From Parus major (Eukaryota > Chordata > Aves > Passeriformes > Paridae): a DNA stretch of 64,000 nt. Below the pieces are notes generated by a model. That model was not told the origin of the DNA. It worked only from the letters and a program-made list of their open reading frames with translations, and searched no databases. Numbering within the stretch: the stretch's first letter is position 1; each line of letters starts with the position of its first letter. The position numbers and the translations under genes are program-made. This document shows, in pieces, positions 33,924 through 46,200 of this stretch. The DNA lies in assembly GCF_001522545.3 (NCBI RefSeq), contig NC_031769.1, positions 68,376,640 through 68,440,639 of the forward strand, written 5' to 3'.

Positions 33924-36900
33924 GAATGCATTAGATTTTATAAAATACTTCCAAGCAGTAGTTTGGCTGGGCTATTTTTTTTTTTTCCCCTCTCTCTCTT
34001 TTTGACCTTGGCAAGGTTTCTGTGCGCTCCCCAATGCTGTGAATTCAGATGTGTTTACCTTTAAAAGGTAGCAATAGACTCGCTGAAAGTCTCTGGCTTC
34101 CAGGGAAGCAGAATGAGAGGGCTCAAGCAGAAAGTGAAACTCTTTAAAAACACAAATGCAACAGAGCAGCCTTCTTTCATTTTCCCAACTGAGCATAATG
34201 CAAAAAGTAAACAGTTGGCACAAATTATTAATACAGGTTTGCCAGGAGGCTGATCAAAACCACACTGAATTCAGCAGTATGTTTTGCACAAAGCTCAACA
34301 GGTTTTTTGCATCAGACCCGTTGCAAGGTAGAGAAGGATATTTTTGAAAGAAAAATGCCATTTGAAAAAATGTGGAAAATTCTCCTGCTCTACCTCCTAC
34401 ATGTTTCTATTGTCAAACAGTCACTGATCTTATTTTAGACTTGACCTTCGTGTTCTTTCCACAGCACACAGGCTGAATGACATGTTATTCAAGTTCTCAG
34501 ACAATATTATGATATATCTGCTTTTATATTTAGCTGTAACTTTTATTCTCCTTATAAACAAACCCACCTAATGTAACCACCACCTATCCAGGGAAAGTAT
34601 TTCCATTCCCCTCGGCTTAATTTGGACAAATTTGGCATGAAAACATTCAATAGTTCCATAATAACCTTTGCAACAGGATGCCTGCTGTGCTGACATGCAG
34701 GTCTAGAGCGACTTGTACCATGTGCCAGGAAATTGCATTCTTAAGAAAAATCTAGACATAAATTCTGAACAATCAACACTTAAATTTTGAGAAGTCTGGC
34801 AGCAAGCTGTTATCTGCCTCATGGGTTTTCACTTTAATGACTTTTTATTTTCTGAGCACTGCCTCTCTGTCCTTTAAGCAGACTGTATGCCCCCAGCCCA
34901 AGTTAGCTGAGCTTTGGAGAGTGGAGAGAGGGGGCAATTCCCTCTTGTCGCTGTTGTGCGTTCCAGCACTGCGCCTTGACATGGCAGGATGGCTTTTCTT
35001 ACCAAAAGAAAACAGAACTTAGCTGGAAGTTACATAAATGGGCATTTAGCTCTCAGTGGGCATTCACACAGCTGCTGGGCTGCAATGCAGTTCAGCCTTC
35101 CCCGGCAAGCTGGAAGGAGGATGGAGGATGGGAAGAGATGGAAGTACCACCAGGTCCATCTATCCTCAGTCAGCTAGGAGCATCTTTACCCTGGGACAGG
35201 ATGGTTTGTTGAAATATGAGGGGACTGAAGACAGGAAAGAAAAGGTTCTCCCTGCCTTGAGATCTCTGAACAGTTCATTGTGTTTTGCTCATGCCACTGA
35301 AGGTGGAGCAAGCGAAGTGGCGCAGCATCATAGGGATGCCCATCTTCCAGAACTTCTGCCCTGCTGCCAGCTTGGACAAAGGCTCCATGATTCTCAAATA
35401 TTCTCCAAACCTCCATTGTTCCTACTTAAGGGAGAAACAATATGGCTGGAAGACTCTTATGTGTCTCTCCACCAAGAGCTCCGAAGTGTGCATTACCTGT
35501 TACATCAGCAAGAAGAGAGTGTCTGTAGACCAAAGCAACTGGATCCCTGAGCAGTGCTGCTAGCAGATTGCAAGAAAAATTGTCAAGACACACACAGCTC
35601 CTCAGGAAAGAAGAAACCTGCTGCTTTTTGTGATGAGTTCAGTAAAGCAAAGGGCCAGTTTAATCAGCAAAACATTAAATGAGGTTCTAGGACGAGGCAG
35701 GGTCGGGGAGGAGTGTTCTGTGGATGTGAACTTGAAGCAAAATTAAAGGCTGTGAAACCGTGTGAACTGAACCCCATCAGGGAAGGCTTACTAAAACTTG
35801 AGCCAGGAAAAATTATAGAGTTCTATAAATAGCTAAATTGAAAATTGAATGAATTCGTGTGTGTGGATGCACACGTCTATCTATGAGGTCATGTGTATAA
35901 CAGAAATACAGTAGTACTTCATGTGTCGAGGTTTTTTTAAGTAGTGGAAAATGTTTTAATGATTTTTTTCTTTTTTAATTTTTTTTCCTAGAGACAGTAC
36001 ATTATGTTCTGTCCTTAGGGCCAAAAACACAAAGTGCCTATTTTCATGAGGAATCCTACAGAAGGAGGAAAGGAAAGAATTATGCAGTGAAGCAAGAGTA
36101 TAGTAGCCATTCCACAGTGATTACACATCCAAGCAAATCCTGCACTAGAAAACTCAAAAATATATTAGAAGCGGAAAACAAGATGTGTGAAGTGTTTCCT
36201 ATTCCCTCCCCACACCTAATGACAACCAAGCAAGCAAGGGAGGTGGTCATGGAGTTTAAATTTAACCCCTTGTATTTGATAATACTGTATTTCAGTGGCA
36301 GGCAGCAAGCATGTTATGTGCACTCTAGATTGAGGACTTCCTCTGCTTATTAATTTTGCTCCCTCAGAACTTTCAGTTATTTTCAGTATGTTAAAATAGT
36401 CCAGACACAAACCAGAAGTGACTGGAAGCACTAAATAATGCAGCAGACTTTGAAGAATTCAGGTAGTTTAAATGAATCCCAGCCTGAGCAGCTCTTTAAT
36501 TGAAGTACAAAACTGTTTTTAGTTTTACACTAATAATTTGTGATTCCAAGTCTGACTCCCCTTCTTTACCTTTTAATACCTTTCATTCATCCTGCAATGG
36601 TCAAATGATGAATGAAATTAGTCATCTGGAAAAAAAGAGCACTTCTCCATACAGAGTTCAAATGAATTAGAGAATCTGTGCAGTTGTTCAGTTTGATTTA
36701 AGAGCAAGACACAGTCTGGAGTGGTAATGCCCTCATACCATGAGGGAATCGACTTTGTATTCGAGTCCGCTTTGCCGGCTTGTTTAATCGTTTATGATAA
36801 CATCAGTAGCTTGGTAAATGATGTAATGGGAGTTAAATCAGGATGACCAACATAAACATCTGTCAGTGCATGTGAACATTTGATGTATGACCCCAGGGCC

Positions 36901-39900
36901 CAGTGCAGCAGTCAGTATCTTGGCAAGCAGTCCTTGGACATCCGCGTCAGTCGAGGTCTCAGGATCGCACGCCGGAGAGGATCCATGTCCTCTGCTGCGT
37001 GCCGGTAACAGGGTATGTGATCTGGCTGCTTGGTGTCAGGTGTAGCACTTGGCAGCAGGTCCCCTCCTCGCTATGGGCACACCTCACCCCAGTGCCGAGG
37101 GTCAGGGCAAGGCATCAGCGCCACAGCGCTTCTTCCAGTGAGCCTCAGCTGGCACTTGGTGTTGGGCAGGCTCGTGCTGGTTCTCTGAATGTGGGAGAGT
37201 TTTACAGAGATAATCAAGGTTGCTCTGAGTAACCATGTAGTTTGAGATTCACAGTCCAATTTGCACCCAAAGAAATCAGCCTTAGTATTTTGTGAACATC
37301 ATTTCAGAGGAATGATTTCCCAGGCTTGGATTATGCTGGTGTTACTTTCATTCAAAATCATCTTGTCATCATGTTCTTGCATAGATTTGTAATTTTCTGA
37401 AAGAAAGCTGGCTGGTATGCTCATGCTGCTCATAAATCTCTTTCTTTTAAAACCTTTTTCTTTTTAATGGAAGTCATGTGGGAAGCTGAAAGTATCTAAT
37501 ACAGACAAACATGTAAGTTACTGGATGTGCATGCCCTCTGCAGAAATGGACAGAAAGGATATGAAAATAAAATGTGTTACAGAGGAAGCCCAGAGCTAAG
37601 GGAGCTCTGCCTGTTACATTTTAGATTAAATTGTTCTTGGAAGGCAAAGTCTTCATTGCAAAGGTAACACATATGAGAAATGCCACAATGAAGAGTACAG
37701 GGGTGTGGATGGTTGTGGCTCCTTGGTCATCAGTGAGCCCCAGTGTAAGCAGACATGAAACAGTGGTTGTTCCCGTGTGCCCACTCACTCTGAGAGCAGC
37801 TTTGCTTTAACACGTGGAGATAGGGGAAAACTCTTCCCATTTATCCTACATCCTTGCTGTTGTAAAAGTGGTTGCTTTCACACAAAATTTAGTCATATTT
37901 AGCTATTTTACTCCATTTTAGTCCCTTTAAGGTACTGCATGCTTATAATTGACTTCAAAAGAACCTTTTATCAGTCAAGAGTTGGTGCATGAAGTTGCAG
38001 AACATAGACTTCCTACTGCCATGAGTTTTTAAAAGAGAGCTGGCAGCATCTCTTGGTTTTTATTATGGATATAATATATATGCTAGAAGAAGAAATAAGT
38101 TATATATTCTGTAGTTATTAGCATTTTTTTTTTTAGATGAAATACAAGCCATTCAGGAATGCAACTTCAGCTCCATTAGTTCAAAATAAAGCTATAGAAA
38201 TAAACATAATTGCAAGCTAAAATATTTTATCTCTTTAAAGAGGCACTGCCAGCTTTAAAAATGATCATAATTAGCTGGATATGTTAAAATTAAAAGTGCC
38301 AGAACAGCACACAGTTATTCTAAATGAGAGGGAAGACTGGAAAAAGAAACCACCCCTCCTTGCCAGCAGTTGTACACACATGCACCACACATGCCCAATT
38401 TGGTTTTTACAAAGTATGCTGTCAAGTGAATACTGTCATGTTCCCTGTTTAATCAGTTTCCTCTTTTATTTGTGCGCTGTTGTATATAAAAGGAAATCTG
38501 CTTGTAAAGTCAGGCTGTTTAATAATTCATTCAAAAATGATTAGAGTTCAAGGGGAAAGTTGTTCCTTTAAATGACTGAACCAAACAGGAAGAAAGCCAC
38601 GGGTAACAGAGGTTGAAATTCACTTCTCCCAGGATTATGTATGGCATATTTAAATTCCATGTTCAGATCTAAAGATTTGGCTTAAAGTAGAATGTCAGTA
38701 GTTATCATCTTTATTTGGGTCCTCCTTTATTTCCCTTTTGGGTAAATTTTGTTTGTTCTGGTTCTTCAAAGGTGCTTTCTTAGACAGTAAGATATGAAAG
38801 ATGATTTTTTTTCTTTTGGTCTTTACATGTACTATGTCTTCCCAAAACAGGCTGAAAAATCCCAGTTGGAATTATTTTTGCCAGCGGTAGTTTTCATCTT
38901 CTCTTCAGACTATGCTCTACAAAGTAACCCAGTAACCATCCCTGGGAAATGTCTCCACTTAGGAGCTGGGTGCTGGGCTGGCAGGGGTGCGGAAGGAGTG
39001 GCGGGGTGGTGTGAAGGGCTTGGTGGGTGGGGTGACAGGGCACAGGACTGGCCGGGCTTCAGCCCTTGGGGTGATTGTGTCTGCACCCTGGGAAAGTGCT
39101 CGCAGTGGGCTTTTTACTCAGTGTTTTCCCTCCTTTCTCTTGTGCAACAAAACAACTACCAAGGGCCTGGATTCAACAATGTGTTTAGACCAGAAACTTC
39201 CCTTTGAAATCCCTGTCAGCACTTTCCCAACATTAGCTAAAGCAATGAAACAACAGAGCATGGGGATACTGAAGCAGAGATGAGAGCCTGTGCATTGTAT
39301 TGATTCCGGTCTCCAGAACTGTCCACGTGGCCCCAGAAAGCCTCTTTCTATTAATGGGAATATTTCCTTCAACTGCTCTGCTTTCCAGAAGCAGCCTAAC
39401 CAGCTGTGACCCGCACTTGCAGTATTTGCTGGGGGCTGTTTTCCTGAGTGCTGCTCAGAGCTTGCATGGTGAGACACAAACCTTTCCAGCTGGGGGAGGC
39501 TCAGCTGGGGTGGCCTGCCCTTCCCCCGTGCAAGTCCAGTCTGTTTGCATGTGGTTAGCATGGGCACCATCCTTGGGGATGCTGCTGTGCCTTGCACTTG
39601 GACTCTTGTCCTCCCAAAGCCACTCTAGAATGAGTGGAGCAGCGGCATCCAAGTCACTCGCGTGTGATGATGCCACTTAGATGTGACTGAAGGCCAAAAG
39701 GTGATAAAGGCTTGAAGAAGAAGAGATAGCACTTGTCAGAGAGCACTCTGGTCAGCAGAGCCAAGGATATTTATAGGTCAGCGTCACACGTATGGTCAGG
39801 AGCACCTTGGTCACGGGAATGCGTCATCTCATTCCTTGAGCCGGAACAGCCTTTATCCAGGCCCCTGGTATCACATAAGATGGTTCAAGTCTAAGCTTTA

Positions 39901-39939
39901 GATGTCTCAGCATAGGAAGGAGTTTGGTAAGTTCCAGCA

Positions 39940-40260
39940 GTGTCACTGGGACGTATCCACCTTGCTGTTAGTGACAGAGGGACCCCGGGTCTAGTGGGGT
40001 CCGTGGCTGCCTTGGTGGAATTGGAAAGCGGCGTCTGGCCGCGGCCTGCAGGCAGATAACCTGCAGTTTGATGCTAGGTACGGTACCAGCAGATGGTGCT
40101 GAAGAATGGATAGCATAGTTCCCACATTTTACAAGGCCCTGTCAAGACTTCTTGTCCTGTGGCATTTTGGGAGCTCCTTGCACACCAGCCTTTGTGTGGA
40201 GGTGGTATCGTCAGCTGGGCCCAACCTGGGCCCTGAGCTCTGAGCCCAACAGGTTATTGA
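39940..40260. other. CpG- and palindrome-rich patch inside the BCL2 intron
   Basis: A GC-rich island in AT-rich surroundings. It contains ggccgcggcc, ctgcaggcagataacctgcag-type inverted repeats near 40046-40066, ggtacggtacc near 40077-40087, and gggccc twice near 40216-40234. No coding frame or known element was recognised. It could be a degraded mobile element or a regulatory site. Confidence 0.35.
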
Positions 40261-43228
40261 GTATGTCACAACTTTGGTTTCTCCTGCTGCATCAAAGATG
40301 TTGCATGTTTTAAAACTGTGCATGTTGCCACTATGACGCTTCCTCTACCAAGCATGCCCTGGAACTGCTTCCCACTGGCGGTAAACAGCGTTGTTTAGCA
40401 GCTTACCCTAACACCCAACAGCTGCTCATTTTCATCAAAAGGCCATTGGTTATTGTCCTCCTGCTATTGCCTCTGCACTCTTCTGCACTCGTGCTCTTGT
40501 CTCAGAAGATCTACAGTCCTTGTGGGCATCATCCCAGTCCCAGCAGGGTCTCACTTGACCTTGGTACAATTCGAGTCAGATTCAAAGCCATGTTTTTTCA
40601 CTCTGGGTGGTGTTCTACTTGCTGCAGATCAGAAATGCTGGAGTTCATAACTGAGTAGGTCATTACTATAATGTTTTCCATTCGAAGTAGGAAACTGTCT
40701 GAATGAGGGGGAAAAAAGTAGAATTTGAGATTGTTTCATGAAAAATAGATTCTGTATTTTACAAGTTTAATTATGACTGATTTTCCAGTTTTAGCTTTAT
40801 ATGCTCTTAATGCTGAGTCTAAATTAGGCCACAGGAAAAGGATGGTCTATCTTCAAAGAAACATTTAAGCTGATTGTGTTCTTCAGATTCACGGAAAACA
40901 GCTGTGGGTGTAGCAGTAGCTCTCAAGCTCTCTTCCATGCTAGCACACAAGATGCGGATGCAAGCTGGATACTTCTGCCGTGTGGGAGTTTGGAGGAGAG
41001 GCTCAATAAAACTGCTTGGCAAAATTACCACCAGAGCTGTAGTGCTGTAGGACCTTTTAGAGTATGGGAGCCAGGGGAAGTGGACAAGAGGAAAGGCATC
41101 CTACATCCTCCTCTTGCAACTGTGAAGCCTCTGATTTTCATGGGCAGAGACCACATTGCATAGATGGATGAATACATTATTTTGAATTGCTGCCTGCCCA
41201 TTAAGTAAAGCTTCTTTAAGTACATAACTATAATTTCTTTGATTGAAATGCAACCCTGTACATATATACATATATACATATAGAAAAACACCACCACAGA
41301 TGGAAGATGATACCACAGAGAGATCTCCTTTGGAAAACAGGTGGTGGTTCTGCCAGTAGAGACTCTGATATAAGGTTTTGTAGTGACTGTTCCAATTTCT
41401 TAACAACTCTTTATTCAGCTCATCCAGGAGTGTTAGTTAACCTCCTCTGTTCATATTTGTAGTGACCTGTGCACTACATGACTATGTGACTAACATATCT
41501 CACTAGCCTATAGCTTGACATTTTTGATGACGCAGATGTCCTGTGATTTCTCTACTCATGTTTTATTCAGAGACAGGTATGGAAGAGCAGTTGCTCCAGA
41601 ACAAATCCATGAACCAGTAGTCTTTTAATTTTTGAAAGAAGCCACGTTGCTCCTCAACAGTCTTACGGGTGTTGCAGCCCTGGTTTTGGCTGAAGAGGAA
41701 CAGAGCACTCTTATTGCGGAGCAAGGATTGGCAACTTGTGGAAGAATTCATAAATAGCTGCTCTTCAGTAATCCCACATGAAGCTGAGCTCTGTTCTTTC
41801 AGTGGATGTGCTGCAGGGCTTGTTTTGGGCCTGCTGAAGACCTGTCGTCACAGTTTGTGTTACATAGTGGTTCAGCGGTCTGAAGGGTGACTTCAGGAGC
41901 TCATAGCTTGGCAGGCAAACTGAACAAGCTCTGTTTAAATAACCACAGGTACAGAAGGCTAGCTGATGTTTGGAATTGTCAGCAAATTATGTTGAATAGA
42001 TATTTTCAGCAAAATGATCATATGTTTCCTACTGCTTCAAAGCACAAATTCAGAGATCAGGATGGTTTGAGAATATTAAAAGTGCGGGGGGACAAGTGCT
42101 CTTTTGTGAGGTGCTGCAAATTTGTTTGGGCAGACAGCTTTGCTGCTTTGCTAGTGGTAACAGAAGGAATAGCTGGGCCTTGCAAAAAACATGTGTTTCT
42201 CTTCTTTTGAGAAGCTCCAGCTCTTTCAGCAAATACAAAAAAAAAACTTGGAAAACATCTTAATTGTTTTGGTGTTATGGGTTTCATCAGCACCTGGAAG
42301 AGGAATGCAGTTCATAATTGAAAACCTTTCCAGTCTCCCTTCCAGCAGAGGATGATTGGTGTTTCTGAGAGGCTCTCTTCATGTGGATGTCTGGACAGGT
42401 CCTGCAGCCCCTTTGCTTGTTTTAAAGCTGAAAAATACAAGAAGTCGTTTTGAGTGGTATTCATTCTACCTTAATTTTCATAATAACCTTCTGGGCAGGC
42501 TGCAGTGCCTTTGCATGGAGGCCTGGGGCTATGAGAGAGTAAGTGCTGAACCTCCCCAAAACTCAACCTCCCCAAAGCTGCTTGCCCTGGTCCTGAGCTG
42601 CAGCAGTGATCAGGCCTTGTGGGATGCAGCTCTGCCCCAAAAGCCAAGAGTTTTTATGTGACTTTTTCTGCAGCAAATGACGATATTTCAGTACTTTGAA
42701 TTACTCTTTGTCTCTTTGGACTTGCAAGTTACTGAGACGTAGGAAACTTTCTTGTTTATTGTTCCCTCTCTCACTTTCACATGACTTTTTATTGAAGACC
42801 CAAGGACTTCTTCAGAAAAGTGTTAGATTCAACATTCTTTTTAAATTAAATGTGCTGAGGTGACCTAATCAGATGGTAGCTGGTTGACCACAGGAATGGG
42901 AACTACGATACTGTGTAATCTAGTTTAACGTTAATTCTCTCTGTGACCTTAGGCAAACAGCTTAGTTACTGCAAAATGGGAATGATAATTCTTTTAAATG
43001 TTGACAGAAAGTTGAGTAAATAAGCAAGTTCTACTCTCTGTGGGTCAGGCAGTCTTATTCTCAGAGGGACTTCAGGGCTTCCATTATTTCAAATGACTTT
43101 GGAGTAAAGGGATGTAGAACAGGCATCTGGATCACTGAGGACTTACTGTGATTTCCAGTACTGATCCCCATACCTCAGCTTTCTGGTGTGTGTGGTTGAG
43201 TTTCAGGATGGAGTGAGGGATTCATGGT

Positions 43229-43280
43229 GGTCGGGCTCGGTGATCTTGGGGTCTTTTCCAACCTGTGATTCCATAACTCC
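43229..43280 (+). mobile_element. CR1 LINE 3'-end scrap, sense
   Basis: Reads gggctcggtgatcttgggg, then gtcttttccaacctgtgatt and ccataactcc, matching the end of CR1 with a decayed terminal repeat. Very short and diverged. Confidence 0.6.
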
Positions 43281-46200
43281 TGGCCTTGTCTCCAACAGCA
43301 GTGTCATTCACCATCTTACACCCTGTGGCACGTAAACACAAGACGGATGGGCATCTTACTTCCCCTTCAGGCAGGAATGTGGCCCTCAGTTCCATGGTGT
43401 TTTGAAGTAGTGCATCTTTATACTAACTGATGACATAAATGAACTCAGCTCTGTAGGGTTAAGAGCAGCAGTGACTTCATTTGCCACCAGTGAGTTTGCC
43501 CAAAATGTCCCATGAAGCCTAAAGCAGACTGCTTGATGTTTAACATCCTGGTGACAAAACACCTCATGACAGCAGAGCAGCCTTCACAGTTTTTCATTTC
43601 TCAATTGCATTTCTTAAACTTTGAAGTGCCATTTATTTTATACCTGGTATATTTCAGGCCACGCTTTTATTTCGTGGGAGTAACATTAACGTGTATTAAA
43701 GGCAGAAAAGCCTGCGGAAATGGTTAGAAGTTATTCCCAGAATGTAAATAATTTCCTAAATTTTGAGCTGTACAAGTCTGATGTGTTTTAAATGGCCTTT
43801 TAGAGAGCAAAATGAAACTCAGTGTGGCATTTAACCAACAGTTTACAGAGGTGCTAGTTATTCCACTTGGCTATATTTAGGAGTCCAGCAAACAACAATG
43901 ACAAAAAAATAGTGAAACACTCTTGCAAAAAAAATTAAAGGAACAGTTTCAGCTATAAAACTGATGTCTGCAGCAAAAAAACACAGCTGCTAAATGTTAC
44001 CAAATCATAATAATTGTGACAGAGTTACATCCCGATCGTTCTTTAAGACATCTTCACCCATGTGAAGGCCTCTTGATTTAAACAGGACTCAGCAGCAGCA
44101 GGGAGGTTTGTGTTAGAGGATCCTGGTAAAATTGGACTGCTCATGTAAATCAAGGCTTATTTTTGCATTCCAAAGGGTGAAAAAGTCACATGAGGGGAGT
44201 GAGATGCAAGACGTGTGAAGAAACCTTTATACAGTGACTCCACGCTGGGGAAGTCTCAGCTGGATGCTGTGCCCTGCTTCGAACAAAAAAGGAGTTGACC
44301 ACTGTGAGAGGGAGTCTTGGGGACTCCCCTGTGGCTTGGGGAGCATCATCTGCAAGGAAAATCACAGCAAACCTGCCTGTTTGCTTTGTGAAAAAGTGCA
44401 GAAGGCTAAAGGATGGAAAGATAAGTGCTTGAATGAGTGAGAAGCAGACAGAGAGCAAAGGGACAAGAACAGAATTGACAAAAAACACAGTTGAGGGATC
44501 ACTGCTAGCTTAATGAAACCCTACTTAGTAAAGATGGAACAGTACAATTAAGTTTTTTAAGTGGGTATAATTAGTCCCTCTCCTGAAAATAAAGTAGGTG
44601 AAGTACTTAAGCTGATATTTTGCACTCTGCCTTAAAAAGTGATGTAACTTTTACCAATCTTTGAAATACTGATTGTGAATGAGTCAGTGTTTCTCAAGGG
44701 CTTTGGTCAGCTGTTCCCATTTACTGGTCTGGAATCTCGCTTTTATCATCCGGTCTCTCTGTGTTTCCCCTCGTGTTCAAAACCAAGTTAATGTCAATAT
44801 ACTGAGATACTGTCATAGTGCCATCGAGGTTGGAAATGCACTGTGATAGATGCTGCTTAAATAGATGGGGAGACAGAGTTACCTGCTTTTGCAGGTCTGT
44901 GGTTGAATTGTTTTCCTGCTACAGTACGGTTCATTAGGGCTGTGATTTCTTGTCACAGCACTTTTACAACCCTAGTATAAACGCAGATTTATCATCAAAA
45001 GGGTGCTTTTTGGTGCAAGAAAGGGAGCATATTGATGCAAGCTTCCTTCCTCAATCTGCACTGTTCCCCAGGGTAAGTGGTGTTTGCACCACCTGAGCTC
45101 ACCTGTGCAATGAAGTTGCCTGTTAACCTGGTCAGCTCTTCCTCCTGCTGATCCAGCCTCAGCACAGCTTTGTGCACCCAGGAGAAGATGCAGTCTAGAG
45201 GGCATCTGCTTGTAAAGGAGCATCAGCGGGCCGGATACCACACTGTTAGGAAGGGGAGGGAATGCATCTCACAGGGCTGGTCTCAGCATCCCCCAGCCGT
45301 TCCAGAGGGAGAGCCTGGCAATGACTGTGTTAAAGAGTGGATTGGCATTTATCTCTCCTGTTTCTCCTCTATAACTTTTACCGCTGTTCAGTGGTGATTA
45401 CTCAATGGGCAGAGCCCCCCCTCTGCTCTGCTCTTGGGCAGGTAGCAAGTTATTCCATAGGCAAGCACCCTCTTTTGCCTGTCCTCCCTCCCACCCCCGG
45501 CCCCTCGCCATGAGCAGGTCTGCAGCAGTGGTCAGAGGCATCCTTAATGAGGTCCCTAGCTGCTTGCTGGGCTGATTTGGTTGTAGTTTTTAATAATGCG
45601 AGGTTATTTTGTTAGCGGCTTTACTTTCCAAGTCTTTTCCCCCTTCCAGCACCCCTAGGTACAGCTCTACTGGATCAGTTACCATCTGCTCCAGTGTTTG
45701 CATTTAGCCTGCAGGGCCTGTGATCTCAGAAATATTTCCTGTAAATGGGATCTCTCATGCCAGGCCTGTCACACAATAGATATATAATTGGATAAAACCT
45801 AAACTGAAAACAACAAACAAAAAGAAGAAAACTACATGTTGTGCCATACACAGCACGTGAGCCAGTCCAAAATGGGATACACTCCTTGTTTACGTCTGAA
45901 GCTACTCCCGTATGTCCTTTTTATTCCCTTTTGCTGTTTAGAAAAATCAAATTAATGTAATAATTAAATTCCATGGTGCATTTTTTTCCCTACTTACTCT
46001 GGAGCAGCTTGCGGTGTGCATGCAGAACAGCAGTAGTGCCACAGCAAATGCAGTTGCTGCGTTTTAAGTCTTGATCCTGGTGTTGGATACCAGGTGGAGT
46101 CCATGTAGAAGTAACAAATCCTTCTCCTCCATGGTTTGGCTGCGTGCAGCATTTCTTGTTGGTTGGGAGGCAGGATGATGCACAGCCTGGGAACAAGGAT

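Noticed and set aside
35056..35550. 164-codon open frame in the BCL2 intron
   Set aside because: Overlaps other open frames in the same GC-richer stretch. No family likeness.
39118..39597. 159-codon minus-strand frame
   Set aside because: No homology recognised, and a plus-strand frame is open over the same bases. Composition effect.
41262..41282. Alternating catatatacatatata
   Set aside because: About 20 bases of simple AT/CA alternation. Too short to call a feature.
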